DNA of 64,000 nt from Nemania diffusa. Taxonomy: Eukaryota > Ascomycota > Sordariomycetes > Xylariales > Xylariaceae. This document shows positions 35,640 to 48,300 of this stretch, one piece after another (position 1 is the stretch's first letter; each line of letters opens with the position of its first letter). The stretch is from assembly GCA_038501195.1 (NCBI GenBank), contig JBBPUQ010000010.1, forward strand, positions 265,501-329,500. The letters are read 5' to 3'. Made by a program: the position numbers and the translations under genes. Below the pieces are notes generated by a model. That model searched no databases. It was given only the letters and a program-made list of their open reading frames with translations, and was not told where the DNA came from.

Positions 35640-36060
35640 TTTAGCGGACTGCGTTTAAACGCTATGATAGAAAAACTGATTTAACTCGTATTAGATCTAA
35701 TGTCCGAATACACTCATTTTAAAAGAAATAATATGCGATAGCTAAGAGGGTAGTATAAAAAGAAGCAATTAAGGAAACAATTAAGGAATAAAAATGTATC
35801 GTGGTTAACGCTATAGAATCCCTTGGAAAACCTAATACATTATAATATATACCTACTTAAATTTACTTAGTAAAAATATTTAGACTTGCTTTAAAAGTTA
35901 TTAATCTACTTTCAGTTTTTTATTTGTTTCAAATACTTGTGACTTATTGATTTCTCAATATTTACTAACATATAGTAGATTAAAACCTTCCTTGTCTTGC
36001 TTATTGTAAGCTTAACTCAAGCTTAAATAACTACACATGAAAAAAAAAACACTCTACATT
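35640..36060. other. AT-rich island
   Basis: A strongly AT-rich stretch with many TTAA, ATTA and TAAA strings and no open frame of note, ending in a 10-nt A run near 36.04 kb. It looks like RIP-degraded or otherwise unconstrained DNA and is clearly unlike the flanks. The boundaries are approximate. Confidence 0.55.
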
Positions 36061-37679
36061 TAAGTACTTACTTACCTACTCGTACGCATCTTTTTACCTA
36101 AAGTAAGTAAGTACTAGGTAATCTACCGTAGGTACTATTCCTTAGGGCGTTCTGCATGTGCTTTGCGCTAGTGACATCACGCATGGTGTACATGGTACCT
36201 GGATAGGTACTTCAGCAAGCCAAGGTTAGAGCTAACGCATCATGCAGCATGTACTGCGCATGTAGGTAGGTGTAGTGCGCCGCGTCAACAAGAGAAATAA
36301 GAAGAAGAAGGCTGCACAAAATTGAGCAGGAGGCCGTCGAGAAAATGAATCCATACCTACAATATAGGTGATATAGTCCGCCCGGTTCGATTTTCGAATC
36401 CCAATAAAAGCACCGGCTTCCGGTAAACAGCGGAGCAAGGAGATCGATCAGCCGATTTGCCCCCAGATGCCGTCCGGGGTGGATACATCTCAGGCTGCAT
36501 GAGATGAGGCCAGTGAACCGGCCATGGCTGTGCTGTGCTGTGCTAGCCTATGTAGGTATTACTCGTAGAGGACGTAGGGAGCCTAGCAGCAGCCTGCCAA
36601 GTAGATCAGAAGTTGTACTGTAGGTGCACGACACATAGGTACAATTGAGCCCATAATTGAACTAACTATTGCATATCACTGGACGGCCTCCTTTCACCCT
36701 TTCCATTTGCCTATGCAGTACCACAAGCATTGCTCACAAGTATACCTCCTTACATGTATGTCGGCATATATATATGATTAAGGCAATGGCCCTTGCAGTG
36801 GCCTCGAGGACTATTCTGTATACCCCTATAGATCTTCTACCCACCTAATAGACACCTCATATATGCCACCGACCTACCCTTACAATCTAATCTGCTTATA
36901 TATGCCATATTCACCCTGCCTACCTAATTTACTTGCTGCTTGCGCTACTCACGTTGATCAGATAAACCTATGTGCGTATAAGCTACCAACCGAGAGTTAT
37001 TAAGATCTTTTCTTTTCTTCAGGACGGCGGATACGCCGGGTCCCACCTTCGTTGTACAACTACCTACCTACTTGGGTAGTATAGATACCTACACAGAGTA
37101 CACGACCCAGATTAACGGATCCCCTCTCCTCCTCACGTCGACTGCAGGTCAAGCCTGCCTGCCTATTTACTTACTCCGTACCTTAAGAAGTCTGAAGTTC
37201 TCAGTTCTCCATACCTACTGCTACTCCTACCTACCTGGTACCTAACCTCATACCTATCCCTGCATACACTACATAATACCTACAGCTTGCCCGCCGTAGT
37301 GGGAAAATATCTCCTTTACCATCTTGTCACAGCAAGGATAACTGGCTTTTGCTCTATATTTTACATTGTTGACGGGATAGCATCACGAACATTACCCGGC
37401 CTGTTTCTTCGCATAGTGGAGAAATTTTAATTGTCATCCGCGCGCCTATTTCGCTTCGCTACTTACACCACTGTTTCCTTGGCTCTTGAGAAGCCTTATA
37501 TGCAACCCGGAACGCGAAAATATAGGCAGGTTTCTTCTACCAGGTCCACCCTCGCCGATGACCCCGAGCCAACCTTCCATCCCTGGGTACAGAGACTGCG
37601 ATAGTTGCTAGTACGTGAAGAACCACGCGCTACGCCAGTACTCAATCGTCCGACGATCTCCGAAAGCAGCTAGTGCGCA

Positions 37680-37697
37680 GTGTGTGTGTGTGTGTGT
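37680..37697. repeat. (GT)9 dinucleotide repeat
   Basis: A perfect GT run about 150 bp upstream of the Zn2Cys6 gene at 37851. Confidence 0.85.
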
Positions 37698-37850
37698 CGC
37701 ATTACGGAGTCCGGCAAAGGAGCGTAGGGTTGAATCGAGTGGCGACTGGAGTGCTCCACGTCGTCACATTGTCATGAGCGCGCGTGCAAACCGCCTGTGA
37801 TAAGACACAATCCGATTTGCCGCAGCATTGCGAGTATTCTTGGGGCAAAT

Positions 37851-39970
37851 ATGTTGTGCGTGTCGCCCTTGGACAACGGGTCGTCCAGCGGCGGCGATGG
37901 CAATGCTGGGAAGCCCAGGCGAGTTCGGACCAGCAGACCTAAAGTCAAGACCGGCTGTAATAATTGCAAGTGAGTGCCATTCCCGCAGTGCCTCCCGAGT
38001 CGCGCGAAGAGCTTTGGCCTCCAGACGCGAGACGTTGTCGGCTACTAACAACCACTCCAATTTCTAGACAGCGACGTATCAAGTGCGATGAAAAGCGACC
38101 GGCGTGCACCCAATGCGAGCGCTCCAAAAAGCAATGCACCGGCTACCCTCCGCCTCCTCGAGCTAAGATCTACGAAGAGAAGCCGATTGCGCCCAAGCCA
38201 CCAAACCCTATCGTTGCTCTGGCACCTTTAGCCCCGAGAGCCATGACGCCCCCAGAAAGCCCCAAGAACAATTCATTGATACTTCGCCAACCGTCACACA
38301 TCCCTTTTGCTTCTGGCGAAGGCCAGTATTTCCAATTGTTCAGGGACTACACGGCTAGTGAACTGTCTGGATTTTTTGATTCTTCGTTTTGGACTAGGCG
38401 GGTATTGCAGGAATGTCATTCTGAAGATGCGATCCGACATTTGGTCGTTGCCCTGGGTGCTCTCTACAGAACGCTTGAAAAGATGTCGGAATCACCACCT
38501 GGTTCCCCTTCTAATGCTGACTACTCAGATAATGCTAGTCGACACTGGGAGGTCGCTTACAGGCATTATTCCTTAGCTATTCAGGCAGTGGTCGAATCGG
38601 ATATCCATGATCAGACAAAGAAAAGGATGAGTCTAATGGCATCTGTCTTACTGGCTAGTTTCGATTCTTTCATTGGTGATCACAAGCAGGCAATTGTGCA
38701 GATACAAAGTGGTCTCCGCCTGCTAGAAACACTTCGTGCTGAACGCCGCCAAGCTAACCTTCCACAACCTGAAGAGCCAGTCGAGCAAGATCTCATCCAG
38801 ATGTTTACCCGACTGGCTATCCAGGCAAAATCATACGACTTGGCCTTCCATTTCCCTCAACCCTACGTCATTCGCCTGACACCTCAGGCTGGAGTGGCTA
38901 CACCTTCAATATCTTCGTCGGACGGAGGTTCACCCGTGTCAACAAACCTAGCCCAGATTCCGGAGGTATTTGCGTCTTTGCACGATGGGAGGTTAGCCTG
39001 GGATACCCTTTGCGAGAGAATTATGAGGTTCACTGAGGAGATGGGGCAATATGTAAAAATGAGCCCCATGAACATCCTCCCATTACAACTCAAGCAATAT
39101 GGAAAAGTTTTTGATCAACAAATGCAGGCTTGGTCGAGAGCCTTCGATCCCATTCTTGCCTCTCGCATGGCCCCAGCGAAGAGCACGCAAGAAAAAACGG
39201 CAATTGCAGTTTTGAAGATGAATCAGATCATGGGTTACATTCTCTTCAATATGACATTCAGTGACAGCGAATCTGAGTTTGATCAGTTTCTACCGTCTTT
39301 CCGAGATATCGTCAACTTCGCCATGGAGGTAATTGGAGACGAGGAGCGCCGGGCAGCCGCAAAAAGATGTCCGAATCCGGATTTCTGTCAACACCAATCG
39401 ACTCATACGGACATCTTCTTCCATGGCGAATACACGGCTCGGCACATCAAGCCGAGTTTCAGCGCCGACCTAGGTATTGTGCCACCGCTCTTCGTCGTCG
39501 CCACAAAATGCCGCGATCCTCTCACTCGTCAACAGGCCATTCAATTGTTACGAACCAGCTCACGAAGAGAGGGCATGTGGGACAGCGAGCTTTGTGCTCA
39601 GATAGGCATCTGGATAGCAAAGATTGAAGAGGAAGAAGATGACGGTCTACGTCCAGTTTCAAGCTCTACCGAGGCTAGCAGAATATCTATAGGAAGTCCA
39701 GGTTCGATGTCTAATGGTTCGCCAGCTTACGGAGAGGAGACTCCTCTTGGTCCTGGTGGCAACGCACGTTGGGGAAGTCGGAGAGAAAGCTCGCCGTTGT
39801 CACCGCAGATGAGAGTTGAAACAACAATGGTTCCAGAAAGAAAACGAATTATGGTTCGAGCCGTCGAGTTCGATCTTCAAAAACGAGTCGCCATTCTCCA
39901 ATGCGGCACCAGGGGATTGATTCCCGGCATGCCGGATTTGCGGACGCGTGCTACCAAGCTCGTGTGGTGA
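37851..39970 (+). CDS. Zn2Cys6 transcription factor, CNNCKxRRIKC type
   Basis: Exons 37851-37969 and 38068-39970 encode 673 residues. The 98-bp intron (GTGAGT donor, ACTAAC branch, CTAG acceptor) splits the zinc cluster inside codon 40, directly after the second cysteine. Spliced, the cluster has Cys36, 39, 46, 53, 56 and 63 (CX2CX6CX6CX2CX6C), preceded by the basic RPKVKTG and followed by TGYPPPPRA. The rest is a helical Fungal_trans_2/DUF3468-like region beginning about residue 110, with a Ser/Pro-rich segment before the conserved C-terminal RAVEFDLQKRVAILQC-like block. It is a nuclear DNA-binding regulator with unknown targets. The cluster type is common in Pezizomycotina and does not allow a gene name. 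The next gene downstream on the same strand is another Zn2Cys6 protein. Confidence 0.92.
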
Positions 39971-41440
39971 TTCGCCGCTGGCTCTGGTTGACGCTGTGCC
40001 ATTGTTGAGTCGATGATGGGAATTTAGTAGTTGTGTAATGCTTGCTAATCCCGATGCAGCGTTGATATCTTGTCTGTCTTACACATTATTATACAACTGG
40101 CCGGCCCAATTTCTACTAATATCTAAGCTACCGTTGTAAGGGAGGACTATTTACAGAGGGGAGGTGCATAGAGCGGAACGAGCGAGACGACGACAATGAT
40201 AAATACTGCCATGTATCCCTCAAGGGCTACCAATATTAAATGCCTGCAGTAGGACCAGTGCCAGGGCATTATATAGAGTCTGTGACATATAGCCCATACC
40301 GGCGCTTTTGATTTAAGCATGGGAGGAGGAGCAGCAGACTCATTATTAATTTGTATATAATTGTCGAGCATTTACATACAGTGTTAGAGTAAAGTCAAAT
40401 GATCACTCAAATTAAATGAGTTTGACCGTTGTGGTCGGCGGTTCTGGTCGTCGCAACTGTGCAATTCTAATTCGATACCTACCAAGAAGCGAAGGAAACA
40501 AACTATAGGCAATATTATAATAGACTGTTTGCTTAACCTAGTAAGACTTAGAGTATCTACTCTTATCTAGTTGCTTATATGTTTGATTACTTTTGTGTGT
40601 AGCTCTACATCAAACATATAAACTTTAAAACCCCTATATGTAGCCAGCAACTTCATTCAATCTCGACCGATTTTACAAGCTCTTGATGCGTAACTATCCA
40701 ATTGATAACCAGAGCGTATTAAATGATTGTGCATACAAGGGGGTTGACTGAAGGGCGTTAGATATTGTTATAGGTATCGTACGTATATGTATATCTGATA
40801 CAAGCAGGGCACCATTTGAGTTCTTAAACGTTAACGTAGGTAACCCCGCAGGCCTATTCTTAGATCCAAATGCTTACGCTAAGGATTGTAGTAAAAATTA
40901 CCGTATAGTACCATAGTCCGGCAAGATAATGGAAATAATATTAGATTTTACTAAAATTTAAACGCATGGTACATTTTGCAACATAACAGTTGTAACCCTT
41001 CTGATTTCAAACTTTTTTTATAAATAAAAATAAAATAGAATAAATACCTAAAGAGGAAGTTTTTATCCAGCCCTAAGAGAGGTTGCTGTCCAAGCTATAC
41101 CTACTTGGTAATTAGCGTTATAGTAGTGGGTCCTGTCACTATTTTAGGTATGTGCAGTCTACCTGACCTACAGTACCAGGTATTGTACATATACCTAGGT
41201 ACACATAAGCCGCGATCACCATTCGTAGCCTACCCGACTCCAACAAAGCAAACTCATAATACTCCCTTCATACTAGTAAAACGAAGAAACGTCGATTATA
41301 GTACCTGGCTTCTATACAGACAGGCTATATATTAGAGGAACTTTCTGTTGATCCACGTATATTGCTCTACTACTACTAATTAGCTAGAAGGGCTGAGGCC
41401 ACGATCTCAGTGCTTATCATTAGGAGGAATAGCGGGCGAT
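39971..41440. other. AT-rich intergenic region between two Zn2Cys6 genes
   Basis: 1.5 kb without a gene. It is AT-rich, especially about 40.5-41.06 kb, and has a perfect 13-bp inverted repeat (listed separately) and one exact TACCTAGGTA at 41192. It presumably holds the 3' UTR of the upstream gene and the promoter of the downstream one. Confidence 0.6.
40575..40621. repeat. Perfect 13-bp inverted repeat
   Basis: Arms TTATATGTTTGAT (40575-40587) and ATCAAACATATAA (40609-40621) are exactly complementary around a 21-nt spacer. They sit in AT-rich DNA. The repeat could form a hairpin or be the remnant of a small inverted-repeat element. Confidence 0.7.
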
Positions 41441-44400
41441 ATGGCATCTTTAGAGGGAAGTATCAGCCCTCAAGGAGCTAGCAGTAATAGTGATCAATCG
41501 CCTCACGGTGTCGTGTCAACGTTGTCAGCACCAACGAAGCGCACACGCGTTCTGCTATCATGCCACCCATGCCGCTCCTCAAAGCTCAAATGCAATCGCG
41601 CTTCTCCCTGCGGCCAGTGTATCAAACGAGGAAAGCCGGATGCATGTGCCTATGCCCCCCGGCTTGAAAAATCTAAGCCGGCAAAGACCATGGCGGCTCG
41701 ACTTAAACGCCTCGAGGGCATGGTACGCGGAATGGTCGAGCTGGATGGAGCCGCGAGCGACAGCCATGGTCTCGGCGATTTGACGCAAGGACGCAACACG
41801 AGTGGCTCCGTCGTTCACAGTGAAGGGGCCACGAACTATGTAGGCGGCACACATTTCATGGCCATCTTAGAAGATGTGAGTAGATTATGCCCTCTTTAAA
41901 CTATTCTATGAAAAGGGAGGGAGGGAACTAAAGGCAGATGATCCTAGCTCGAGGATCTTAAAACCTACTTTGAGGACCCCGAAGTCCCCGAGCTCGATAG
42001 TAAGTATCTCCCGAGAATTTGCTCCCTTATTTCATTAACTATAATGGCTCAGTCTCGGGTTATAAATTGCATCTTTGCTCGTTTTCACGCTTCTGGACCA
42101 ATTTTAGATCACGTTTATAATGATGATAACTAACACCAACTCTTGTAGTGGAAGACCCTTATGAGAGCCTAGGCCCAAGCGAAATGCTCATACTTTCCAG
42201 GGGTGCATCGCGAAACAAAGAAGAATTGCTCGCCATGCTACCTGATAAAAGCGTTATGGATAGGTTAATGAACCGCTATTTTAACTCAAATAGTCCATCT
42301 CAACGTACGTCAATCTTGTACGGCCTAAAGCTAGGGTCGATAAGCTACAGTATGCTAACATGGTGATAGATATCATTCACATCCCTACCTTCACGAGACA
42401 ATACAATGAATTTCTCAAAAATAGACACGAAGCAGACATCCACTGGATAGCTACGCTTTTCATGATCCTAGCACTTGGGATTTTCTTTTCTTCTTTTCAG
42501 GCACCGCACGAGCTAGAAGTCGATTCGCCTACGCCAGCCAGTATGCATTATTTAGTCTTCTATATCCTAGTGTGGCAAAACTTTTCGTTCCCATATGCCA
42601 TACACTCCTATATACTCCCGAGATACTTCATGGATAAGTTCAATATTTGCTATAAGCGATAATTTCTAATTTCTTATAGTGAGCAGGTTCCGTCAATATC
42701 GAGGTGCATGTGGTTGGGCGTTAATTTGGGGGAAGTACTCACAACCCGGTCCCTACACTCTCCAGGCTATGGTTCTATACACCGAGGCCGACTTCCTTGT
42801 TAACCGCGTGTCGCAAATGAACTGTTATCTTTTATGTTCAACGCTCATCCGGCTGATGCTGAAAATGGGCCTACATAGAGACCCTAGTAACCTACCCCGT
42901 ATCACGCCATATGAAGGTGAAATGCGCCGGCGAATGTGGAATCTTGCGGTCCAGATCGACCTCCTTGTTGCTTTTCACCTGGGTCTCCCCTGCATGATAC
43001 ACGGGATTGAGAGCGACACAGCTCTGCCACGCAACCTGCTTGACTCCGACTTTGATGAGGATAGCACGGAACTACCCCCATCCCGCCCCGCGACTGAGTA
43101 CACGCCTGTTACGTACCCAATCAATAAGGCAAGAATAGCGCGTGGCTTTGGCCTTGTCGCACGGCTGTCTCACTCCTTGACGTTACCCTCTTATACGGAG
43201 ATCATGCGCGTTGATGCCCGCATTCAGGATGTATGGTCAAGCGTGCCAACATTCATGAAGGTTAAACCTCTCTCTGAGTGCGTCACAGATGCACCCATGC
43301 TCGTGATCCAACGCTTTGGACTTGCAGCTCTATACCAAAAGAGCAGATGCGTATTGCACCGTAGGTACCTTGTCGGTCTACGACCGCTCAAAGAACACGA
43401 TTATTCCCGTCGGACGTGTCTCGAGGCCGCTATTGCGCTTCTAGGCTACCAGAGTACCATGTTTGAGGCAACCAAGCCAGGAGCAATCCTCGCGCAAAAT
43501 GGATGGTTTATTGCTTCCCTCGCGATCAATGACTTCTTGCTAGCTGATATGGTAGTCGCTCTCGCAATACAGCAACAGAACGAGAACGAAGATAACCTTG
43601 ACTGGATGGCAACTTGTACACCAACCGTAACTAAGGAATCTTTGATCGATATGCTCCAACATTCATACACAATCTGGATGGAAAGTGAGTTATCTATGCT
43701 TAATGTTTGCTACCTAATTTTGGGGTTAACTCGCCCGACTGACTTGAATTGTGCCAGTGGCCATCACGGTAGTAGACTGTCGTAAGGCCGCAACCGTCGT
43801 GCGCACAATGCTCCGGCGGATACAGACACAGCTAGGCATCAGCCTTGAAGGCTTTGACTTACCAGATGAGAGCATACAAACTGATACAGTAGACAGCTCT
43901 GGGGAACAAACATCATCAATGGGCGATAGAACACAGGGGAGCGGTTACACTAGTTCTCCCTCAGATGGGTATAATGGCTGTAGTGGCATGGAACCCCCGG
44001 TGCCTGGCTTTGCAAACTTGGGAATGGAAGGTCCGAGTATCGTTCCGATGGAGGACCTTAACGATACCAACAATCTGCAGCAGATGGACATGGTAGACCC
44101 ATGGGGTATCCCGCAGACACAGAGTGGGTATGATTGGGTAAGTTTTCCCCTTCTGTCTAGCTTATTTAAAGCTGTTGTGAACCTCCGAGTTTATCTATTC
44201 GATCTTCGGCCAGGCTGCTGTTGCCGCGTGTTCCGTCCTCGCTAACTATCTTCCCTAGAATCAATTTGATGCCTTAACTCGGGGCCCTACGGACACAGTA
44301 CCACAATTATTACAGGTTGAGTCGTTGGCAAATCAAGATGTAAGTGTGCCGTTCCTAACTCGCTTCTGGTCCCGGTCCATATCCGTCTCTACGTATAAAC

Positions 44401-44503
44401 CAAGAGACTAACGGGAATGCTATAGTGGCTGGAGCAGAACAATTATAATGATTTTGGGGAATTCATGGCTACCAACTCCTGGAATTCGTTTCCTGGCATG
44501 TAA
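41441..44503 (+). CDS. Zn2Cys6 transcription factor with fungal-specific (MHR) domain
   Basis: Eight exons: 41441-41875, 41948-41999, 42149-42304, 42370-42540, 42680-43684, 43758-44137, 44259-44339 and 44426-44503. All seven introns (65-149 bp) keep the frame and give 785 residues. The zinc cluster has Cys41, 44, 51, 57, 60 and 69 (CX2CX6CX5CX2CX8C). A short coiled coil follows (MAARLKRLEGMVRGM, about residues 83-97), the usual dimerisation element. The middle carries the PF04082 fungal-specific transcription factor domain, recognisable in YRGACGWALIWGKY, MNCYLL, LMLKMGLHRDPS and EMRRRMW. The C-terminus is Ser/Asn/Gln-rich, ending in three small exons. It is a nuclear regulator; targets are unknown. 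Several splice sites recreate ATG codons, which can mislead single-exon gene callers. Confidence 0.92.
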
Positions 44504-44830
44504 AAAGAAAAAAATTAGCTCTCTACTTGAATCTACCATGAGATAATTGTCTAAACTCCCATGCTATCATGTCACGGAGATCACTTAGTAAATGGTGGCA
44601 TGAGGGCTCCTAGTATGTTACTGTATCGATTACAGTGAGCCCAGATGAGAAAACCTATGAAGTATCATTGGGGAATATGCTAGGTAAGTATCTATATCCT
44701 TATCTTTCGGTCATGATAGTATGGGGTAGACCTACCTAGAACGCGGGGAAAGGCGCATGTGGAGCTACACTAGATATCTCTACATATATGTACTTCAAAG
44801 ATAGGGTACCTTCAATTGTAGTACAATATA

Positions 44831-44851
44831 TGTAGTATGTAGTATGTAGTA
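44831..44851. repeat. (TGTAGTA)3 tandem repeat
   Basis: Three perfect 7-bp copies. Confidence 0.85.
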
Positions 44852-45360
44852 TTATTGCCTATCGACGGCCTGCGGAATACACATCCTTGCTTGGATCGAA
44901 GCAAACTCAAACGATAAGCGCGGATAGATGTTCGCCGGTGCGCCTAGCCCTTATTCCTGCACGAGTCTTTGGCTCTCACACGTAGCTGTTGTGGTCAGCA
45001 AGGCTGAACAGGGGAGAGTGAGGTATATAGGGGAGGGATTAGATTGGCGGAGAGAGCCGCGGGGTAGGTACATGACCCTCTTCCTCGCAACAGCATAGAA
45101 AGAAACCCCGCACTAGAGCTCCGATCTCGTCCAAAAATTTTATTTATTTATTTACATGTCAGGATTTGGGGTCATAACAAGCGTGCATAGGCACACTATG
45201 TACAGAAGCAGGGCTCGGAATTTACGGCAGGGAAAAAGGCAGATACTTAGTTAGTGTGGTGTGCAAGGCAAAGGCAAGGGAGTGGGAGCAAGGGAGAACT
45301 GCGATTCCCATATACTTAAAAACACGGCCCGCGGAGTTGTTCTAAGGACGCCAAGAATCA

Positions 45361-45393
45361 GCCCTCACAGCCCTCGCAGCCCTCGCAGCCCTC
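45361..45393. repeat. 9-bp tandem repeat
   Basis: GCCCTCRCA is repeated 3.7 times; only the first copy differs (A for G). Confidence 0.85.
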
Positions 45394-48300
45394 ATGTTGC
45401 TAGATTGCGCAGTAGATAGAGGGTGTGGTTTCCGACCGAATGAACAAAATTCTATTTCAATTAGGGAACTTGTACGTAATCACGAGCCGGATTGGCTTGG
45501 AGTTCGGGAGCTCGCTCTATTTAAGTAAAATATTACCCAACCTCCTTTTCCATCTTCACTTCGCCGAACATCCTGCTGCCAATAGAAATGCGGTGATAAA
45601 GTCGTCTTCGCCTAACTAGTGGAGAATTATCTACTTAGAGTATATCTTGTTTGGCGGTTGTTTCTTGCAGGTCGGCTACTACCTGTTTACCTAGGCAGAT
45701 TTAACGCTACGCATACGTTATTCCTCCTTAGAACACGTACCAGTACTCATCTAGATAGTATACAAAGTACATCTGATAAATACGGGTATCCAGCTTCGTT
45801 TACACTAATATCCAAAGGCTCCACGCAGTACCTCTATTCAATTATGGGTTATAATTAATGCTTTTCTTGTATTTTATAGTTAATACTATCTAAGAGGTAC
45901 ATACAGGTATAGGGTATTCCAATTTAGACAAATGAGGTGCAATGGTGACCCTTCATCAGTATCATGATGTATGCAACCACTTGTTCCTGTGTAGCACATC
46001 TGTCTTCTTCATCCCGATTAAGTGGAATGATTGTGCTCCTTTTGTAAATGCCTTATTACTAAGTATACCTAGGTAGTGCAACAAACTTCGGGCGGAATGG
46101 GATACGCCCCGAGCCCTTGTGATACGAAACAGCCTAATGCGTAATACAGTGGGAGGTACTATCTAGATCGAAGGTGTATCCATATTTATACCTACGCGTG
46201 GAACCTATACACAAAGACTATCTCCATATAACAGCGAACTGCTGGCGCGCCCGTTCTCCGCATTCCAGCTAATTTGTTTCTAGGGCTTCCGCAAATGCAA
46301 CTTATTAGCTAATAATAGGCCAATTCTTGCAAAGTCTTTGCAAGAAAATAGCACAAAAACGGGGCACTCTTTAGGCGTCTGGCGTCTAGTTTAGTCTATC
46401 ATGTAGTATTTTTTCCCCTTGGTATCCAGGTAGGTACTGTTGGTGGAGGTATATTCATCTATCCGATACATGCCAAAATCAGCAAATATGCAAGCGCCAC
46501 CTCAGGAGAAGATCGGCCGGCAATTCACAGTCCTGCAAAACCTGCAAAGAAACTTAGTGTGGTACCTCCTCCTTACCAACTAGACAGAAAACCGGGTTCT
46601 AAAAATTCAGATAACGAGATTGCTGAAAACGTCATCTCCATTGGTCTATGAAAATTTCCCAGCCGAGCCAACCGCAATTGTTTATTTTACCTAATCCTAT
46701 ACTAGACCGGAACACCAGTAAGAAATTGCAACAGCACGACATTCCTTACGAGATACCTACTAGACTAGATAGGTAAGCTATGCGTACATAACAACAGCCA
46801 CGTGCTCGATGTATGCAAAGAATTTTCTTCTTTACCCCCTCCGATGTCTAGCCGGTCTAGTCACTAACACTGGGCCTCCCTAGTGAACGCCAGGCAACGT
46901 GACTTAACCACAGACTCTATCTGGCCGTCCCATCGGGCGTAAAAATTTACACATTCCTTGTTGTAAATAGATACGCCCTTCATCCACCCTGGATCGGATC
47001 ACTTCCACCCCCGGATAGCCTAGTAATACTATGTCCTTCGCCCGTGGTCAGTCGATTAGGTGCTAGGTAAGAACAGAACAGAGCTGTTAATTACAAGACG
47101 GACCAGAAGTTAGTTTTGGACCGTCAAAGTTAAAATCGGCCGCATTGGTCCAGAAGCCACTTACAACGGTTTCCATTACACCTCCAATCAATCTCTGATG
47201 GTATTAGCGCGGTTGTGACTACGCATACAACCTACCTCCTTAACTCTTTTAACCACCCAAGCCTGTCCTTGTCCTTATCTCGCAATATGCCGGGCCTGTC
47301 CAGGCTGTCCCCTTCATGCCAGCGCAAACCAACTGTCACAATTAGGTAACAATGGCACAGACTTTGCAGGATGCGTACTAGATGTACCTAGTTGTCCGCC
47401 AGTAGGCAGCGCCTAGAAGGATGGCGAGCTGACTCCGAAGACTAGACTATCCAGGAGGTTAAACCCAGGTAGGAGATAAGCATACTTACACCTACATACC
47501 GACCAACATCTTATGTACCTTGAGTATGTATGTTAGGTACTGTACCTACCTTACTTACACTACCCACCTACCTACCTAGGTACATACAGCGCGCAGGCTA
47601 CATACATACCTCGTTTACTACGTATATACTATAGATTGTATGAAGCAGGTGCAAACACCCAACGTCAAAAGGATCCGTCGCTACATGTACGCATACATAT
47701 GTAGTATTCAGTAAACGACATCGGAGTCTCTCGTCCCATCCAGGTCCCCATTCGACGTTGCACACTAGACTACCTATCTAATTGATTGATAGTGCAAGGT
47801 AGGTCGGTATAGCAAACAGCAATTCACACAACCGCCACCATAGTAATAATCTATCAGCTTGAAACGTATTTATTTGGCTTGGTTCTGGCGGAGACACCCC
47901 GACGTCCCGTTAGCAAACATGCCATGCTCACTACTTGCTGCACTCACCTATCAGACCACCATATCAGATAGGCTTCCTGGCGAGGTAGGCTTCCGTGCTT
48001 TAGTCCCAATGGCCAACCCCCGATAAGAGAAGACGAGGAAGACCAGAAAGACGACCACGGAATTAATCCTAGCGACACGCACTTACACCACACTTACACC
48101 ACGCCCCTCTACCTACGAGGGTCTTCCTCACCACACTCCGCTAGAAGGTTCCTGTCTCCATACCATCGTCACTTGATCTGGATCAATTTGATTCTCGATC
48201 TCTTAGTTCGACGGCATAGTCCGCACTGCTAAAACCCTATTATCCCTTGAAAGCTACCGCACGACTTGTCATTTTGTATTTTGTGATAACAATATATACA

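Larger units (their letters stand above)
31412..37850. other. 6.4-kb gene-poor interval with AT-rich islands
   Basis: No supportable complete gene. Exact TACCTAGGTA palindromes occur at 31673, 31840 and 34273. A GC-richer patch at 32110-32337 is open on both strands and is discussed as a possible orphan exon. A perfect palindrome lies at 32749-32762 and an 11-bp tandem repeat at 34684-34716. About 35640-36060 is strongly AT-rich. The last kilobase is pyrimidine-leaning, contains a (GT)n run, and is probably promoter and leader of the Zn2Cys6 gene that follows. Confidence 0.6.

Noticed and set aside
36376..36402. Possible tRNA T-arm (GGTTCGATTTTCGAATCC)
   Set aside because: The loop and stem geometry is wrong and no D or anticodon arm is present; it is a near-palindrome only.
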